Shown here one piece after another: positions 54,027 to 63,457 of a DNA stretch of 64,000 nt. Position 1 is the stretch's first letter. Each line of letters starts with the position of its first letter. The DNA lies in assembly GCF_003977595.1 (NCBI RefSeq), contig NZ_RYYR01000014.1:1-64000 (forward strand), read 5' to 3'. The DNA comes from Lysinibacillus antri. Its GTDB lineage: Bacteria; Bacillota; Bacilli; Bacillales_A; Planococcaceae. The notes below the pieces were generated by a model, which saw only the letters and a list, made by a program, of their open reading frames with translations, was not told the origin of the DNA and made no database searches. The position numbers and the translations under genes are program-made.

Positions 54027-55304
54027 TCAACTTGAAGATTTCACAACACAATTGCGCTTTTTCCCTTTTGCTTTATAAAGAGCTAAGTCGGTTCTTCCAT
54101 ACCAACTATTAAAAGCTTCATTCTTTTCTTTTGTAGCTACTCCCAAACTAGCTGTTAAAAAGCCCGCAATTGGGAACTTGTACTGTTCAATCGTTTTACG
54201 AATTCGTTCTGCAATGAGATAGGCTTCTTCGGTAGTCGTATTATTTAAAATAATGATGAATTCTTCTCCACCAAGACGAACAAGGATATCCGATTTTCGT
54301 ACAATGCCTTTAAGTATCCCAGCAGTTTGCTTTAATACATCATCTCCTACTGGATGGCCCCATGTGTCGTTTACCTCTTTAAAAAAGTCCATATCAATTA
54401 TGATCATCGAAAGTGGTTGATTGACGCGATCCGCATGGTTTATTTCGTCTCCGATTTTCATATCCAAATAGTGACGATTATATAGACCTGTTAAATCATC
54501 TGTAATTGCTAATGTCTTTAATAGCTTATTTTTCTCTTTTAATTCCTCTGTAAGTTTTGCTAGACTTTGATTTTTCTCGAATAGTTCTTGTTCCAACTTT
54601 CGTCTTTCCGTAATGTCTCTTGCAGAAGAATAAATATAGTTGCCATTTGGTTGTGAATGCCATTCTAAATAACGGTACGTTCCATCTTTACGAAGCACAC
54701 GATTCACAAAGCTTGAGACATACTTTTGATTGACTAAATCTTTCATTGCTTCGATTGTTCGTGGTAAGTCTTCCGGATGAACTAAATCTGTAAAACGGTT
54801 ACCTTCCAGTTCCTCTACTTTGTATCCTAAAATTCTTTCAAACGCTTGGTTTACTCGAACGAAATAGCCATCCGTACTAGATACGGATAACATATCGATA
54901 TTAACTTTTAGGAAACCTTCAACTTCTTTATCTAACATATACTCTTTCGTTACATCAAAATATATACAGCCAAAAATGTCTCCATCTATGGGGAAGTTAA
55001 TTATTCTTATCCACTTTTGGATTGTATACCGATTTATATCAAATTGTGTGGATTTTTTATTAATGACTGCATCGATTACAAAATTGTTCCATTCTCGTTG
55101 GTTCTCCCACCCATTTGGGAAAATGTCATAGTATCTTTTATCTTTTATTTTTTCTCCATTAATCCCCATCATCTTTTCATAGGATTCATTATAATCCAAA
55201 ATGATGTAATCAATAGGTGTCCCATTTCCATCGAAAATTGCTTGTTGACACGTATAAGCGGTTGGAGAATTTTTATAAAATTGTTTATAAAATTGCATAT
55301 CCAA
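54027..55304 (-). CDS. PAS-PAS-GGDEF diguanylate cyclase
   Basis: 425 residues, cytosolic. Two PAS domains (about 8-120 and 130-240, the second with DGYFVRVNQAFERILGY and a PAC segment), a coiled stalk (LEQELFEKNQSLAKLTEELK), and a GGDEF domain with DDLTGLYNRHYLD, MDFFKEVNDTWGH and the intact active site GGEEF (about 341). RKSD five residues before it is an RxxD product-inhibition site. It makes c-di-GMP. The frame starts at TTG 55304 with GGAGG 8-9 nt upstream; an ATG at 55298 is the alternative. Confidence 0.9.
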   Translation of the reverse strand: MDMQFYKQFYKNSPTAYTCQQAIFDGNGTPIDYIILDYNESYEKMMGINGEKIKDKRYYDIFPNGWENQREWNNFVIDAVINKKSTQFDINRYTIQKWIRIINFPIDGDIFGCIYFDVTKEYMLDKEVEGFLKVNIDMLSVSSTDGYFVRVNQAFERILGYKVEELEGNRFTDLVHPEDLPRTIEAMKDLVNQKYVSSFVNRVLRKDGTYRYLEWHSQPNGNYIYSSARDITERRKLEQELFEKNQSLAKLTEELKEKNKLLKTLAITDDLTGLYNRHYLDMKIGDEINHADRVNQPLSMIIIDMDFFKEVNDTWGHPVGDDVLKQTAGILKGIVRKSDILVRLGGEEFIIILNNTTTEEAYLIAERIRKTIEQYKFPIAGFLTASLGVATKEKNEAFNSWYGRTDLALYKAKGKKRNCVVKSSS

Positions 55305-55435
55305 TCCTTACCCCTCCTTAGTGTCACGTTTATTTATATAATGATCCTCTTTAATGTATCTTAATTTCATCTTATCCTCTTTACAAAGAATAAACAATAA
55401 TCCAGTTTAAATTAATATATTAATATATTTCCAAC

Positions 55436-55474
55436 TAAAAAGAAAAAGAGTAGCCTCATAAATTCGAGGTTACT
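55436..55474 (-). terminator. terminator after MFS gene
   Basis: GAGTAACCTC/GAGGCTACTC, then TTTTTCTTTTT on the minus strand. Confidence 0.85.
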
Positions 55475-55483
55475 CCTTTCCTT

Positions 55484-56986
55484 TTATTGTGCTTCATTTT
55501 CAACGCTAGACTGTAATTTGTCCGGACTTTTTGCACGTTTTAAGAAAAATGACAGGATTAATGGAATTAAAGTAATGAATGTTGCTATTAAAAATGAGTA
55601 TTGAATTCCATCTAGTAACGCCTGTTGTGTTATTTGTCCTTTTAACGTTGCAATTTGTTCTTCTGTCATTGGTCCTGTTGCTGAATTTTGAGCCTCTTTT
55701 GCTAATGTTTCAGCAGATGATGTTGTACGTGCATTCATCACTGCGATTAGAATTGCAGTACCGATTGAACCTGCAACTTGTTGAATCGTATTGTTTGCTG
55801 CAGTACCATGAGGGTTTAATTGCATTGGTAACGAATTTAAGCCGTTTGTCATAATCGGCATCATTATTAATGAGATCCCAATCATACGAATTGTATAGAT
55901 TGAAATAATAAATAAATACGTTGAATTAACATCTAACGTAGATAAATAGAACGTTGCAACTGCCGTAATGAAGAGCCCTATTACTGCTAAAATTCTTGGG
56001 CCATATTTATCAAACAATTTCCCTGTAATTGGTGACATCACCGCCATAACAATTGCACCTGGTAACATCATTAATCCAGACTCAAACGGGTCAATCCCAC
56101 GAACTTGTTGGACGTATGCAGGTGTTAAAATCATCCCACCCATCATGGCCATAGAGTTCACGGCACTAATAACGGCTGATAATGCAAACATTGGTGATTT
56201 AAAGATTTCCATACTTAGGACTGGTGTTTCTAATTTTAATTGACGAACGACAAATGCTACTACACCAATAACCCCAACAATTGTTGTTGTAAGTACAATC
56301 GGATCTGTCCAACCATCATTCCCAGCTGTACTGAAACCATACAAAATCCCACCGAATCCAATTGAGGATAGCACTAGTGAGAAATAATCTAATGTAACTT
56401 TTCGATTAGGTAATACATTCTGTAATTTCCAAATACCTAACAATAAGCTAATAATGGCAATCGGTAAAATCATCTCGAAAAGTACTCGCCAATCATAATG
56501 CTCAACAATCCATCCAGATAATGTCGGTCCAATGGCAGGAGCACTAATCATAACTAAACCGAATATTCCCATCGCAGCTCCACGCTTCTCTACAGGGAAA
56601 CTAATTAACATCACATTCATTAAAATCGGACCCATTACGGAAGATCCAACTGCTTGTATCATACGACCCGCTAGTAACATCCCAAAGTTAGGCGCAATGG
56701 CAGCAAATAATGTGCCGATCGTAAAAATTGCCATAGCAAAGATAAATAATGGTCTTGTTTTAAAGCGTGTTATTAAGAACGCCGATGCAGGAATTAACAC
56801 CCCACTTACGAGCATATAGCCAGTGGCAAGCCATTGAATAGTTGAATAGGTTACCCCTAAGTCTTCCATCATGGTAGGAAGTGCAACATTTAATAATGTA
56901 TTGTTTAAAAAAGCAACAAAAGCACCCACAAATAAGATGGCAATCATTAAATACGGGGGCTTTTGTACTGTCTGTGCAGTATTCAT
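55484..56986 (-). CDS. MFS multidrug exporter, DHA2 (EmrB/QacA) family
   Basis: 500 residues, 14 membrane segments. Marks: LNNTLLNVALPTMMEDLGVT after helix 1, WLATGYMLVSGVLIP, motif C in helix 5 (GIFGLVMISAPAIGPTLSGW) and DWRVLFEMILP. Proton-driven drug export. Divergent from a TetR gene with 179 bp between, so TetR control is likely. The ATG has only a weak ribosome site (GAGCGAG 11 nt or more upstream). Confidence 0.92.
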   Translation of the reverse strand: MNTAQTVQKPPYLMIAILFVGAFVAFLNNTLLNVALPTMMEDLGVTYSTIQWLATGYMLVSGVLIPASAFLITRFKTRPLFIFAMAIFTIGTLFAAIAPNFGMLLAGRMIQAVGSSVMGPILMNVMLISFPVEKRGAAMGIFGLVMISAPAIGPTLSGWIVEHYDWRVLFEMILPIAIISLLLGIWKLQNVLPNRKVTLDYFSLVLSSIGFGGILYGFSTAGNDGWTDPIVLTTTIVGVIGVVAFVVRQLKLETPVLSMEIFKSPMFALSAVISAVNSMAMMGGMILTPAYVQQVRGIDPFESGLMMLPGAIVMAVMSPITGKLFDKYGPRILAVIGLFITAVATFYLSTLDVNSTYLFIISIYTIRMIGISLIMMPIMTNGLNSLPMQLNPHGTAANNTIQQVAGSIGTAILIAVMNARTTSSAETLAKEAQNSATGPMTEEQIATLKGQITQQALLDGIQYSFLIATFITLIPLILSFFLKRAKSPDKLQSSVENEAQ

Positions 56987-57012
56987 ATTTATTTATTTCA
57001 CTCGCTCTCATT

Positions 57013-57036
57013 AAATTCGTTTCTATACTCGAAATT
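57013..57036. promoter_or_regulatory. possible TetR operator
   Basis: AATTCG ... CGAAATT, an imperfect dyad with a 10-bp centre just downstream of the MFS -10 region. Binding is inference. Confidence 0.3.
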
Positions 57037-57037
57037 C

Positions 57038-57066
57038 ATTTTATACCCATAGTCTATTTTTTTCAA
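57038..57066 (-). promoter_or_regulatory. MFS exporter promoter
   Basis: TTGAAA (57066-57061), 17 bp, TAAAAT (57043-57038) on the minus strand. Confidence 0.5.
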
Positions 57067-57105
57067 CATAAAAGTAGCTTCATAGAAAAAAAGTTGAATT
57101 GAAAA

Positions 57106-57134
57106 TGCTTACAACATTAAACTAGTGGTATAAT
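57106..57134 (+). promoter_or_regulatory. tetR-type gene promoter, extended -10
   Basis: TGGTATAAT (TATAAT at 57129-57134) with a weak -35 TGCTTA at 17 bp. Confidence 0.5.
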
Positions 57135-57165
57135 TATTTCATACAAAAGTAAAAAAGGTGAAAAT

Positions 57166-58059
57166 ATGAATAAAAGAAAACGTCAGATTATCCATGCTGC
57201 GCGTCAGCTTTTTATCGATAAAGGTTTTAACGATACGTCTATAATGGATATTATTTCGGCTGCACATATCTCCAAAGGCACTTTTTATAATCACTTCGCT
57301 TCCAAAAATGAATGCTTAATTGCGATCTTGGAAGAAACTCGAGAAGAAGCATTAAGTCAACGTTATGAAATCGCAATTAATGAAGACCGTTCAAATATTG
57401 ACATACTTATCAAGCAAATTGCACTTATCGCTTATGTAAACCGAAAACGAAATGTCGTTCAAATTTTTGAGTCACTCGCAGGAAACGCTGATAAGGAATT
57501 AAAAGCATTACTTGAAAAACATATAATCCTTGAAATCAGTTGGCTGGCAAATCGACTGGTTGATGTATATGGGGAAAAAATTCGAGATATTTCCTTTGAA
57601 TGTGCTGTCCATATAATTGGCATGATGCAACAATCATTACGTATTATCGCGATGGCAACAAAGCAATTTGGTTCTCCAGAAGAAGTAATTAAAGTCGTCA
57701 TGAATCATATCGATGCCATTATTGAACGTCAGCTCATTAAGAAAGAAATCATTATTACGCCAGAAATTGTTCAGTCACTACAACTTAAAGTAGATCTTCG
57801 GATAGTTTCAAAAGAGATGCTAGTCAATCAATTAGAAGGCTTTAAAGAAAAGCTTACTGAAAACGACCCAGAAAGCGGAATTGAATACACGGATTATCTA
57901 ATAAAGGAGCTACAGTCGAATAATGACAGTCTTTATATACTAGAAGCAATTTTACAAGCCTTTATTAGAAGTTTTAAATCAACAACACACGAACACGAAG
58001 TACACGAAATCTCCATTGCTTTTTGGCGTTATTTGCATATGAAGAAGGAAAACTCGTAA
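57166..58059 (+). CDS. TetR family regulator with long C-terminal domain
   Basis: 297 residues, longer than the usual 190-220 of TetR proteins. N-terminal helix-turn-helix: IIHAARQLFIDKGFNDTSIM followed by AAHISKGTFYNHFASKNEC. The C-terminal 240 residues are helical with no recognised motif and probably hold the effector pocket plus an extra bundle. Divergent from the MFS exporter, which it probably represses. ATG with GGTG upstream. Confidence 0.88.
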   Translation: MNKRKRQIIHAARQLFIDKGFNDTSIMDIISAAHISKGTFYNHFASKNECLIAILEETREEALSQRYEIAINEDRSNIDILIKQIALIAYVNRKRNVVQIFESLAGNADKELKALLEKHIILEISWLANRLVDVYGEKIRDISFECAVHIIGMMQQSLRIIAMATKQFGSPEEVIKVVMNHIDAIIERQLIKKEIIITPEIVQSLQLKVDLRIVSKEMLVNQLEGFKEKLTENDPESGIEYTDYLIKELQSNNDSLYILEAILQAFIRSFKSTTHEHEVHEISIAFWRYLHMKKENS

Positions 58060-58068
58060 ACCATACTA

Positions 58069-58226
58069 AAGGAGACGTCCGAAAAGTCATTTTTGGACGT
58101 CTCCTTTGCGACGAGGATTGTGACAATTTATTGTTACTACCGCAGGAGCAAAGCTTTTTAGCGCTATTTTATTATTAGAAGCGTAGATGTCCAGAAAGTG
58201 TAGTGCTTTCTGGACATCCCCCTTTT
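58069..58226 (+). repeat. structured dispersed repeat A, copy 3
   Basis: Third copy, best formed: first hairpin GGAGACGTCC/GGACGTCTCC (10 bp perfect), TTTGCGACGAGGAT, ACAATTTATTGTTACTACCG, and last hairpin GATGTCCAGAAAG/CTTTCTGGACATC. It begins 10 nt after the TetR stop and ends 4 nt before the YndM stop, so it lies between convergent genes. Confidence 0.88.
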
Positions 58227-58229
58227 TTA

Positions 58230-58700
58230 TCAACTCATATTTGCATCATCTTGTTGTTTTTCCTTATTACTTTCAATCCCTTTATCAAAGTCCTCAGAAA
58301 ATTCCGTTTGTGTGACAAGATTATGCTTCGGCGTCATGGTTGTATGTTCCATTTCATTTTCAAATAGATGATCGACCAAATATTTATGGTAATAAAACTC
58401 CCCACCTGCAATGAACAATGATGACAATAAAGCCGCTGAGAATACTGAAATGTCTGGATCAAACAATAACGCCCCTAAAGCCCATATGACTAAAAAGGCA
58501 AGCACTAAATCACCGGCTGTAGCGGAGACTCCTCCGATTTTCGGCAAGAGAACCTTATCACCAACAAATGCAACTAAAGTTAAAACAACACTTATGATTA
58601 GTGTATTGATCAGTGATACGCCAAAATAAAATGTTAACACTAACAATAAAACACCAAATGTTATGGCAAACTTTATAAGAATCGCCTTAGTGTTCTTCAA
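58230..58700 (-). CDS. YndM family (DUF2512) membrane protein
   Basis: 156 residues with four membrane segments in the first 105 residues (KFAITFGVLLLVLTFYFGVS ... LLSSLFIAGGEFYYHKYLV) and a hydrophilic C-terminal tail. DUF2512 proteins occur in spore formers; function is not known. The start is TTG with GGAAGGA 6 nt upstream. Confidence 0.88.
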   Translation of the reverse strand: MKNTKAILIKFAITFGVLLLVLTFYFGVSLINTLIISVVLTLVAFVGDKVLLPKIGGVSATAGDLVLAFLVIWALGALLFDPDISVFSAALLSSLFIAGGEFYYHKYLVDHLFENEMEHTTMTPKHNLVTQTEFSEDFDKGIESNKEKQQDDANMS

Positions 58701-58793
58701 ATGTAATCCTTCCTTCCATTTCTTTATGTAGTAGTTTTTCCTGAATGAATTGCTTCATACTGTAAATAAAGAAATTGGACTGAATTTCATTAA

Positions 58794-59400
58794 ATGTTTA
58801 GCTACTTTCCATATGCAAATACTGTTGTAGATACGATTTATTACGGAAATAACGTAAAAGCTAAAGTTATTGAGTGAACGCGTTCTTAATGGAGACTTGG
58901 ATGCCTATATGCAAGTCATCGAAGAAATGGACCCACTAAATGATTTAAGCGAATTTGGTAGTGGCTTTGAAATTGGCTGTAATGATGCATCCACGATCTT
59001 TGTTCAATTTGATGTCCATTCGAAAAGCATAATTCCTACCAACGAAAAAACATTAACAAAGGCTGGCAATCTCTCGGTTAAGAAATTCACCAAAACAAAG
59101 TATTACGATTTGCAACAAGACTATGTATGTAGTTGTATGATCCGCATTGCACGTGATCTTTTTGCCTTATTACCAATCCACACAACGTATGTCCATGCCT
59201 ATGATGAACAACTAAACACGGAAACCGGGCATATTGAGAGATATTGCATTGTTTCCGCCAAATTTGACCGCGCAACATTTGAAACATTAAACTTTGCTTT
59301 CATTGATCCGTCAGATGCTTTAAATAATTTTAAGCACAATATGAAATTCCGTAAGACACTGGGGTTTGCAGCGATAAATGAATTAACAGATGCGGATTAG
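58794..59400 (+). pseudogene. frameshifted and 5'-truncated gene, unknown family
   Basis: A 176-codon open frame (58870-59400) begins at a TTG with no ribosome site. A second frame, 58794-58880, ends TIYYGNNVKAKVIE at a TGA and continues in sense into ERVLNGDLDAYMQVIEEMDP if one base is removed near 58878. Together they read as one protein with a frameshift. The C-terminal part (QDYVCSCMIRIARDLFALLP, NNFKHNMKFRKTLGFAAINE) looks like a real conserved domain, but I cannot name it. The N terminus is missing. Read as a decaying gene; a sequencing error would be the other explanation. Confidence 0.5.
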
Positions 59401-59498
59401 CACTTCAGCAGGTACAATCTTTTTAAATACCATACCGATTTACCAATTAAGATGTTAGAATATTCAATATATGGATTGCTATTATTGGGGGTATGGAG

Positions 59499-59921
59499 AT
59501 GACAAATATTTATAAAGCCGCGGATCTTATCCAAGTGATAACCGAGGGAAAAACACCACCGAATTGTGATTTAACGTTACAAATCGAAGCTACCTATGCT
59601 GAGAATGGCATTGCACGTGGATTATGGAAAGTGGATGAAAAATTTATCAACGGAAAAGGAATCGCAATGGGTGGATATGTATCGTCAGCTGCGGATATTA
59701 TTATGGCCTACGCGATTTCATCTACACTAGAAGCACAGCAGACTTTTGCTTCGATAGATCTTCATACAACTTTTCATCGACCAGTCCTTCAAGGTGATGT
59801 ATTAGTGGAAGCAAAGGTTGATCGAAAAGGAAACAAAATCGCCTATATCGTTGCCGAGTTATTTCAAAATGAAAAAAAAGTGGCGAGTGTCGTTTCCTCT
59901 GTCATGATTATTCCAGATTAA
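59499..59921 (+). CDS. PaaI-type hotdog thioesterase
   Basis: About 140 residues, hotdog fold. The family core is KGIAMGGYVSSAADIIMAYA, followed by SIDLHTTFHRPVLQGDVLVE. It probably hydrolyses acyl-CoA thioesters; substrate unknown. ATG at 59499 with GGGGG 7 nt upstream is preferred to the ATG at 59493. Convergent with the 2-oxoacid dehydrogenase operon, so a functional link through acyl-CoA is possible but unproven. Confidence 0.82.
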   Translation: MTNIYKAADLIQVITEGKTPPNCDLTLQIEATYAENGIARGLWKVDEKFINGKGIAMGGYVSSAADIIMAYAISSTLEAQQTFASIDLHTTFHRPVLQGDVLVEAKVDRKGNKIAYIVAELFQNEKKVASVVSSVMIIPD

Positions 59922-59929
59922 CTAAATTT

Positions 59930-59970
59930 AGCCCAACTTCTCAATGAAATGAGAAATTGGGCTTTCTTCT
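59930..59970 (+). terminator. terminator after hotdog gene
   Basis: AGCCCAACTTCTCA/TGAGAAATTGGGCT (about 13 bp), then TTTCTTCT; may also serve the convergent E2 gene. Confidence 0.75.
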
Positions 59971-59971
59971 A

Positions 59972-61198
59972 TTAAGTAAGTTCTAAGAATAATAGACTTG
60001 GTGTTTCAATAAGTTCTTTAAATCGATTTGTAAAGGCTACCGCAGTTCCTCCATCGGCAACTCGATGATCAAAGGACATGGAAATATTCATCATGGATCG
60101 AATGACAATTTCATCATGTTCATTTACAACTGGCATCTTCTTTGTCTTATGGAATGCCATCAATCCCGTTTCTGGATAATTAATAATTGGCGTTGCTCCG
60201 ATACTTCCCATTGGTCCAACATTGCTAATGGTAAACGTACTACCAGTCATCTCATTGACCGTCAGCTTACCATCCTGCGCTTTTTTCGTAAGCCCTTTCA
60301 TTTCTTCGTGAATTTGTTTTAATGATTTGTGCCTCACATTCCTTAAAACCGGAACAACAAGACCGTGATCAGTATCTGTAGCAAGACCGATATGAACCAC
60401 TTTTTCTAAACGAATTACTTCATTTTCTTCATCTAATTTCGCATTGAAAATCGGGAAATCCTTTAATGCAATTGCTAACGCTTTGATAAAAAAAGCCACT
60501 ACAGAAATTGAAACGTTTGCTGATTTTAATTCATGACGAAACGCTAACAAATTGGTCATATCAATTTCTTCAAAATGGGTAACATGAGGTATTGTATATA
60601 AAGATTTTGTCATTTTCTTCGCAATTTGTTTTCGAATCCCTCTGAATGGGATTACGTCAGCCTCATCTGTTACTACACTCGGTTGACTTTCAACAGGCAT
60701 TAGTTCGGGGGCTATTTCCTGTTGCTTCAAATAGTGATATATATCTTCCTCAAGTACCCTTCCTGCACGACCAGTTCCTTTTACTAACGTAATGTCCACA
60801 TCATGTTCTCGTGCAATTTTTCTTGTATAGGGTGAAGCTATGACAACACCAATTTTACTTTTTGGAGCTACCTGCATTGTCATACTTTTCGGCTTAATTT
60901 TCTCTAGCTCTATATCTAATGACGCAATCTCCATCTTATCATTTTGAATTTTTCTTGATACTCCCTCTTCTTCAATGATTAATACGGTCGTTCCTACTGT
61001 AATGGTTGTGCCGATTTCAATGAGTATATCTTTTACAACACCTGCTACAGGCGATGGCAACTCGGCAACCATCTTTTCTGTTTGTATTTCAACTAATGGC
61101 TGATCAACGGAAACTGTATCACCTTTTTTTACGAAGTACGTGAGAATTTCCCCTTCATGAATCCCTTCACCCACATCATATAATTTAACTTCAACCAC
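59972..61198 (-). CDS. 2-oxoacid dehydrogenase E2 (dihydrolipoyl acyltransferase)
   Basis: 408 residues. One lipoyl domain with the lipoylated Lys in [10 protein letters not shown] (about 43), a peripheral-subunit binding domain ([19 protein letters not shown]), and the acyltransferase core with catalytic [12 protein letters not shown] near the C terminus. The GTG start follows GGGGGTGG. It is the last gene of an E1alpha-E1beta-E2 operon; no E3 follows, so a lipoamide dehydrogenase from elsewhere must be used. Branched-chain or pyruvate-type; not decided by sequence alone. Confidence 0.92.
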   Translation of the reverse strand: MVEVKLYDVGEGIHEGEILTYFVKKGDTVSVDQPLVEIQTEKMVAELPSPVAGVVKDILIEIGTTITVGTTVLIIEEEGVSRKIQNDKMEIASLDIELEKIKPKSMTMQVAPKSKIGVVIASPYTRKIAREHDVDITLVKGTGRAGRVLEEDIYHYLKQQEIAPELMPVESQPSVVTDEADVIPFRGIRKQIAKKMTKSLYTIPHVTHFEEIDMTNLLAFRHELKSANVSISVVAFFIKALAIALKDFPIFNAKLDEENEVIRLEKVVHIGLATDTDHGLVVPVLRNVRHKSLKQIHEEMKGLTKKAQDGKLTVNEMTGSTFTISNVGPMGSIGATPIINYPETGLMAFHKTKKMPVVNEHDEIVIRSMMNISMSFDHRVADGGTAVAFTNRFKELIETPSLLFLELT

Positions 61199-61209
61199 TT
61201 TTCCACCCC

Positions 61210-62187
61210 CTAGAAGTACATGACATCTTCAATTGCTTTCATTACCCGTGCTGGCGTCGGTAAATAGTGATCCTCTAATGCAAAAAATGGTACATGAACA
61301 TCTGCACCTGTTACTCGCTGAATAGGTGATTTCATATATAAAAAGGATGTATCATTAATAATTGATACAATATCATTTCCTAACCCGCCAGTAGCATGGG
61401 CTTCATGAACAATGACACATCGCCCAGTTTTTTGGACAGATTCAGCAATGATCTCTTTATCAATCGGGTAAAGTGTGCGTAAGTCAATCACGTCACAGCT
61501 TATGCCACTTTTTTCAGCTTCTTCAGCCGCCTTTTCAATGACTGGCATCATAGCGCCCCACCCAATTAAAGTAACATCATCACCATTTTTTCGTTTGATA
61601 CCCTTTCCGATCTCAATGGTATATTTCCCCTTAGGAACTTCTCCACGAACAGAACGATACAATTTTAATGATTCCATAAATAACACTGGGTCTGGGTCTT
61701 CAATTGCCGCTATTAACAACCCTTTCGCATCATATGGTGTAGACGGACAAACGACTTTTATGCCCGGCATATGTGTAAATAATGCCTCCGTACTATCCGA
61801 ATGAATTTCCGGAGCCCGCACCCCTGCTCCATATGGCGTACGTATTACTAAAGGAACAGTCAATGCTCCCTTTGTTCGGTAACGCATTCTAGCAGCATGG
61901 GTCATAATTTGTTCGTAGGCAGGATAGATAAACCCCATAAATTGAATTTCAGCAATTGGGCGTAACCCATTCATCGCCATTCCAATCGAAGTGCCGATTA
62001 TTCCAGCTTCACTTAATGGCGTATCCATCACACGAAACTCGCTAAATTCTTCTTGAAGTCCATCTGTCGCACGGAATACACCACCATTTTTCCCTACATC
62101 TTCACCCAACACTAAAATGTCTTCATGGTCCCTCATCATCGTACGCATTCCATCTGTAATCGCCTGAATTAATGTCAATGATTGCAT
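61210..62187 (-). CDS. 2-oxoacid dehydrogenase E1 beta subunit
   Basis: 325 residues, transketolase pyrimidine-binding and C-terminal domains: [60 protein letters not shown], and [16 protein letters not shown]. Forms the E1 heterotetramer with the subunit encoded just upstream; its ATG overlaps that stop by one base (TAATG). 11 bp separate it from E2. Confidence 0.93.
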   Translation of the reverse strand: MQSLTLIQAITDGMRTMMRDHEDILVLGEDVGKNGGVFRATDGLQEEFSEFRVMDTPLSEAGIIGTSIGMAMNGLRPIAEIQFMGFIYPAYEQIMTHAARMRYRTKGALTVPLVIRTPYGAGVRAPEIHSDSTEALFTHMPGIKVVCPSTPYDAKGLLIAAIEDPDPVLFMESLKLYRSVRGEVPKGKYTIEIGKGIKRKNGDDVTLIGWGAMMPVIEKAAEEAEKSGISCDVIDLRTLYPIDKEIIAESVQKTGRCVIVHEAHATGGLGNDIVSIINDTSFLYMKSPIQRVTGADVHVPFFALEDHYLPTPARVMKAIEDVMYF

Positions 62188-63257
62188 TATGCTTCACCTC
62201 GCAAATGTTTAAGATACGCATCCTTTTGCTCCTGAATTGTCCATGTCGGTTGGGCAAAAATGTAATCAAACATATCGTTTACATCTGGTTTTGGCATCGC
62301 TTCCATATCTATAACTGCTTGATTAATTTCCTGTTCAACTTCTTCTTGTACTTTCTGAACCCATTCTTCATTCCAATGTCCGTAATTTTTCATAAACCTC
62401 TCTAGACGAGTAATCGGATCATATTCACGACGCTTTTCACTTTCTTCTTGATCTCGGTATTTTGTCGGATCATCAGCCGTTGTATGTGCACCATATCGCC
62501 ATGTTACCGCCTCAATTAAGGTTGGACCTTCACCATTTCGCGCCCGTTCTAATGCCTTCATCGTTTCAAAGTAGACGATAAAAATATCATTTCCATCAAT
62601 TCTTACACCCGGAATATTGTATGCAACTGCCTTTTGCGCAATGGTTGGTGAATTCATTTGCTTCCAAATAGGAACTGAAATCGCATAACTATTATTTTGA
62701 TTGAAAAATACAACTGGTGCCTTTACCACACTGGCGAAGTTCATCCCTTCATGAAAATCCCCCTCTGATGTGGCACCATCACCAAAGTAGCAAATCACCG
62801 CATTTGATGTGCCCTTATACTTCTCGGCCATCGCTGTGCCAGTCGCTAATGGTAGTTGAGTTGCAATTGGTACAGAAGGTGGAACAATGCGCTTACCCTT
62901 TGGCGGTACTCCTCCTTCAAAACGTCCGTTCCAATAGGAAAGAATCGTAGGAAGAGAATGGCCAAATGTAATACTAGCTGCATGATCTCGATAAGTCGGA
63001 TACATCCAATCATCTTTTTGTAATGCTAAAGCACTTCCGACTTGGGCAGCCTCTTGCCCCTCAAACAATGCATATGTCCCAATCCGCCCTTGACGTTGTA
63101 GGTTTTTTGCTTTTCTATCAAAAGCTCTTACTCTTATAAGATGCCGGTAGAATGTTAAAACTAAATCCTGAGATATTTTACTTTCGTAGCCTTCTAGAAC
63201 TAACTCTCCATTATGGTCAACAACTTGTTGTAATGGAAATTGTTGTTCATATCCCAT
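62187..63257 (-). CDS. 2-oxoacid dehydrogenase E1 alpha subunit
   Basis: 356 residues, thiamine pyrophosphate binding: GDGATSEGDFHEGMNFASV with the ThDP/Mg motif and QNNSYAISVP, and phospho-loop region YRYGAHTTADDPTKYRDQEE-like (RYGAHTTADDPTKYRD). Closest in style to PdhA/BkdA-like subunits of Bacillales. ATG with GAGGTG 7 nt upstream; first gene of the operon. Substrate (pyruvate, branched-chain 2-oxoacids or other) is open. Confidence 0.92.
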   Translation of the reverse strand: MGYEQQFPLQQVVDHNGELVLEGYESKISQDLVLTFYRHLIRVRAFDRKAKNLQRQGRIGTYALFEGQEAAQVGSALALQKDDWMYPTYRDHAASITFGHSLPTILSYWNGRFEGGVPPKGKRIVPPSVPIATQLPLATGTAMAEKYKGTSNAVICYFGDGATSEGDFHEGMNFASVVKAPVVFFNQNNSYAISVPIWKQMNSPTIAQKAVAYNIPGVRIDGNDIFIVYFETMKALERARNGEGPTLIEAVTWRYGAHTTADDPTKYRDQEESEKRREYDPITRLERFMKNYGHWNEEWVQKVQEEVEQEINQAVIDMEAMPKPDVNDMFDYIFAQPTWTIQEQKDAYLKHLRGEA

Positions 63258-63457
63258 TTAGTTCACCTCAATTTATTTGGTCTTATTTGAATTTTTAATT
63301 AATTATAAAGTTTTCCGGGAATCGGCTACATAACAAAAAGAATGAATTTTCGAGCAATAATTAACATCGTGAATTAATTTTTATGTTTTTATTTACACTT
63401 TGATTTTATGCCAATTCAAAATATACTGAGGTCTATTGTGCGAGTTTAATATTTGGG
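63258..63457. other. upstream region of the dehydrogenase operon
   Basis: AT-rich. A minus-strand TATAAT (63307-63302) is 45 nt before E1alpha, but no acceptable -35 was found; no sigma-54 type TGGCAC/TTGCA pair was seen. Confidence 0.4.

Noticed and set aside
63258-63457. Sigma-54 promoter before the dehydrogenase operon
   Set aside because: TTGGCAT occurs but the paired TTGCA element at the right spacing is missing.
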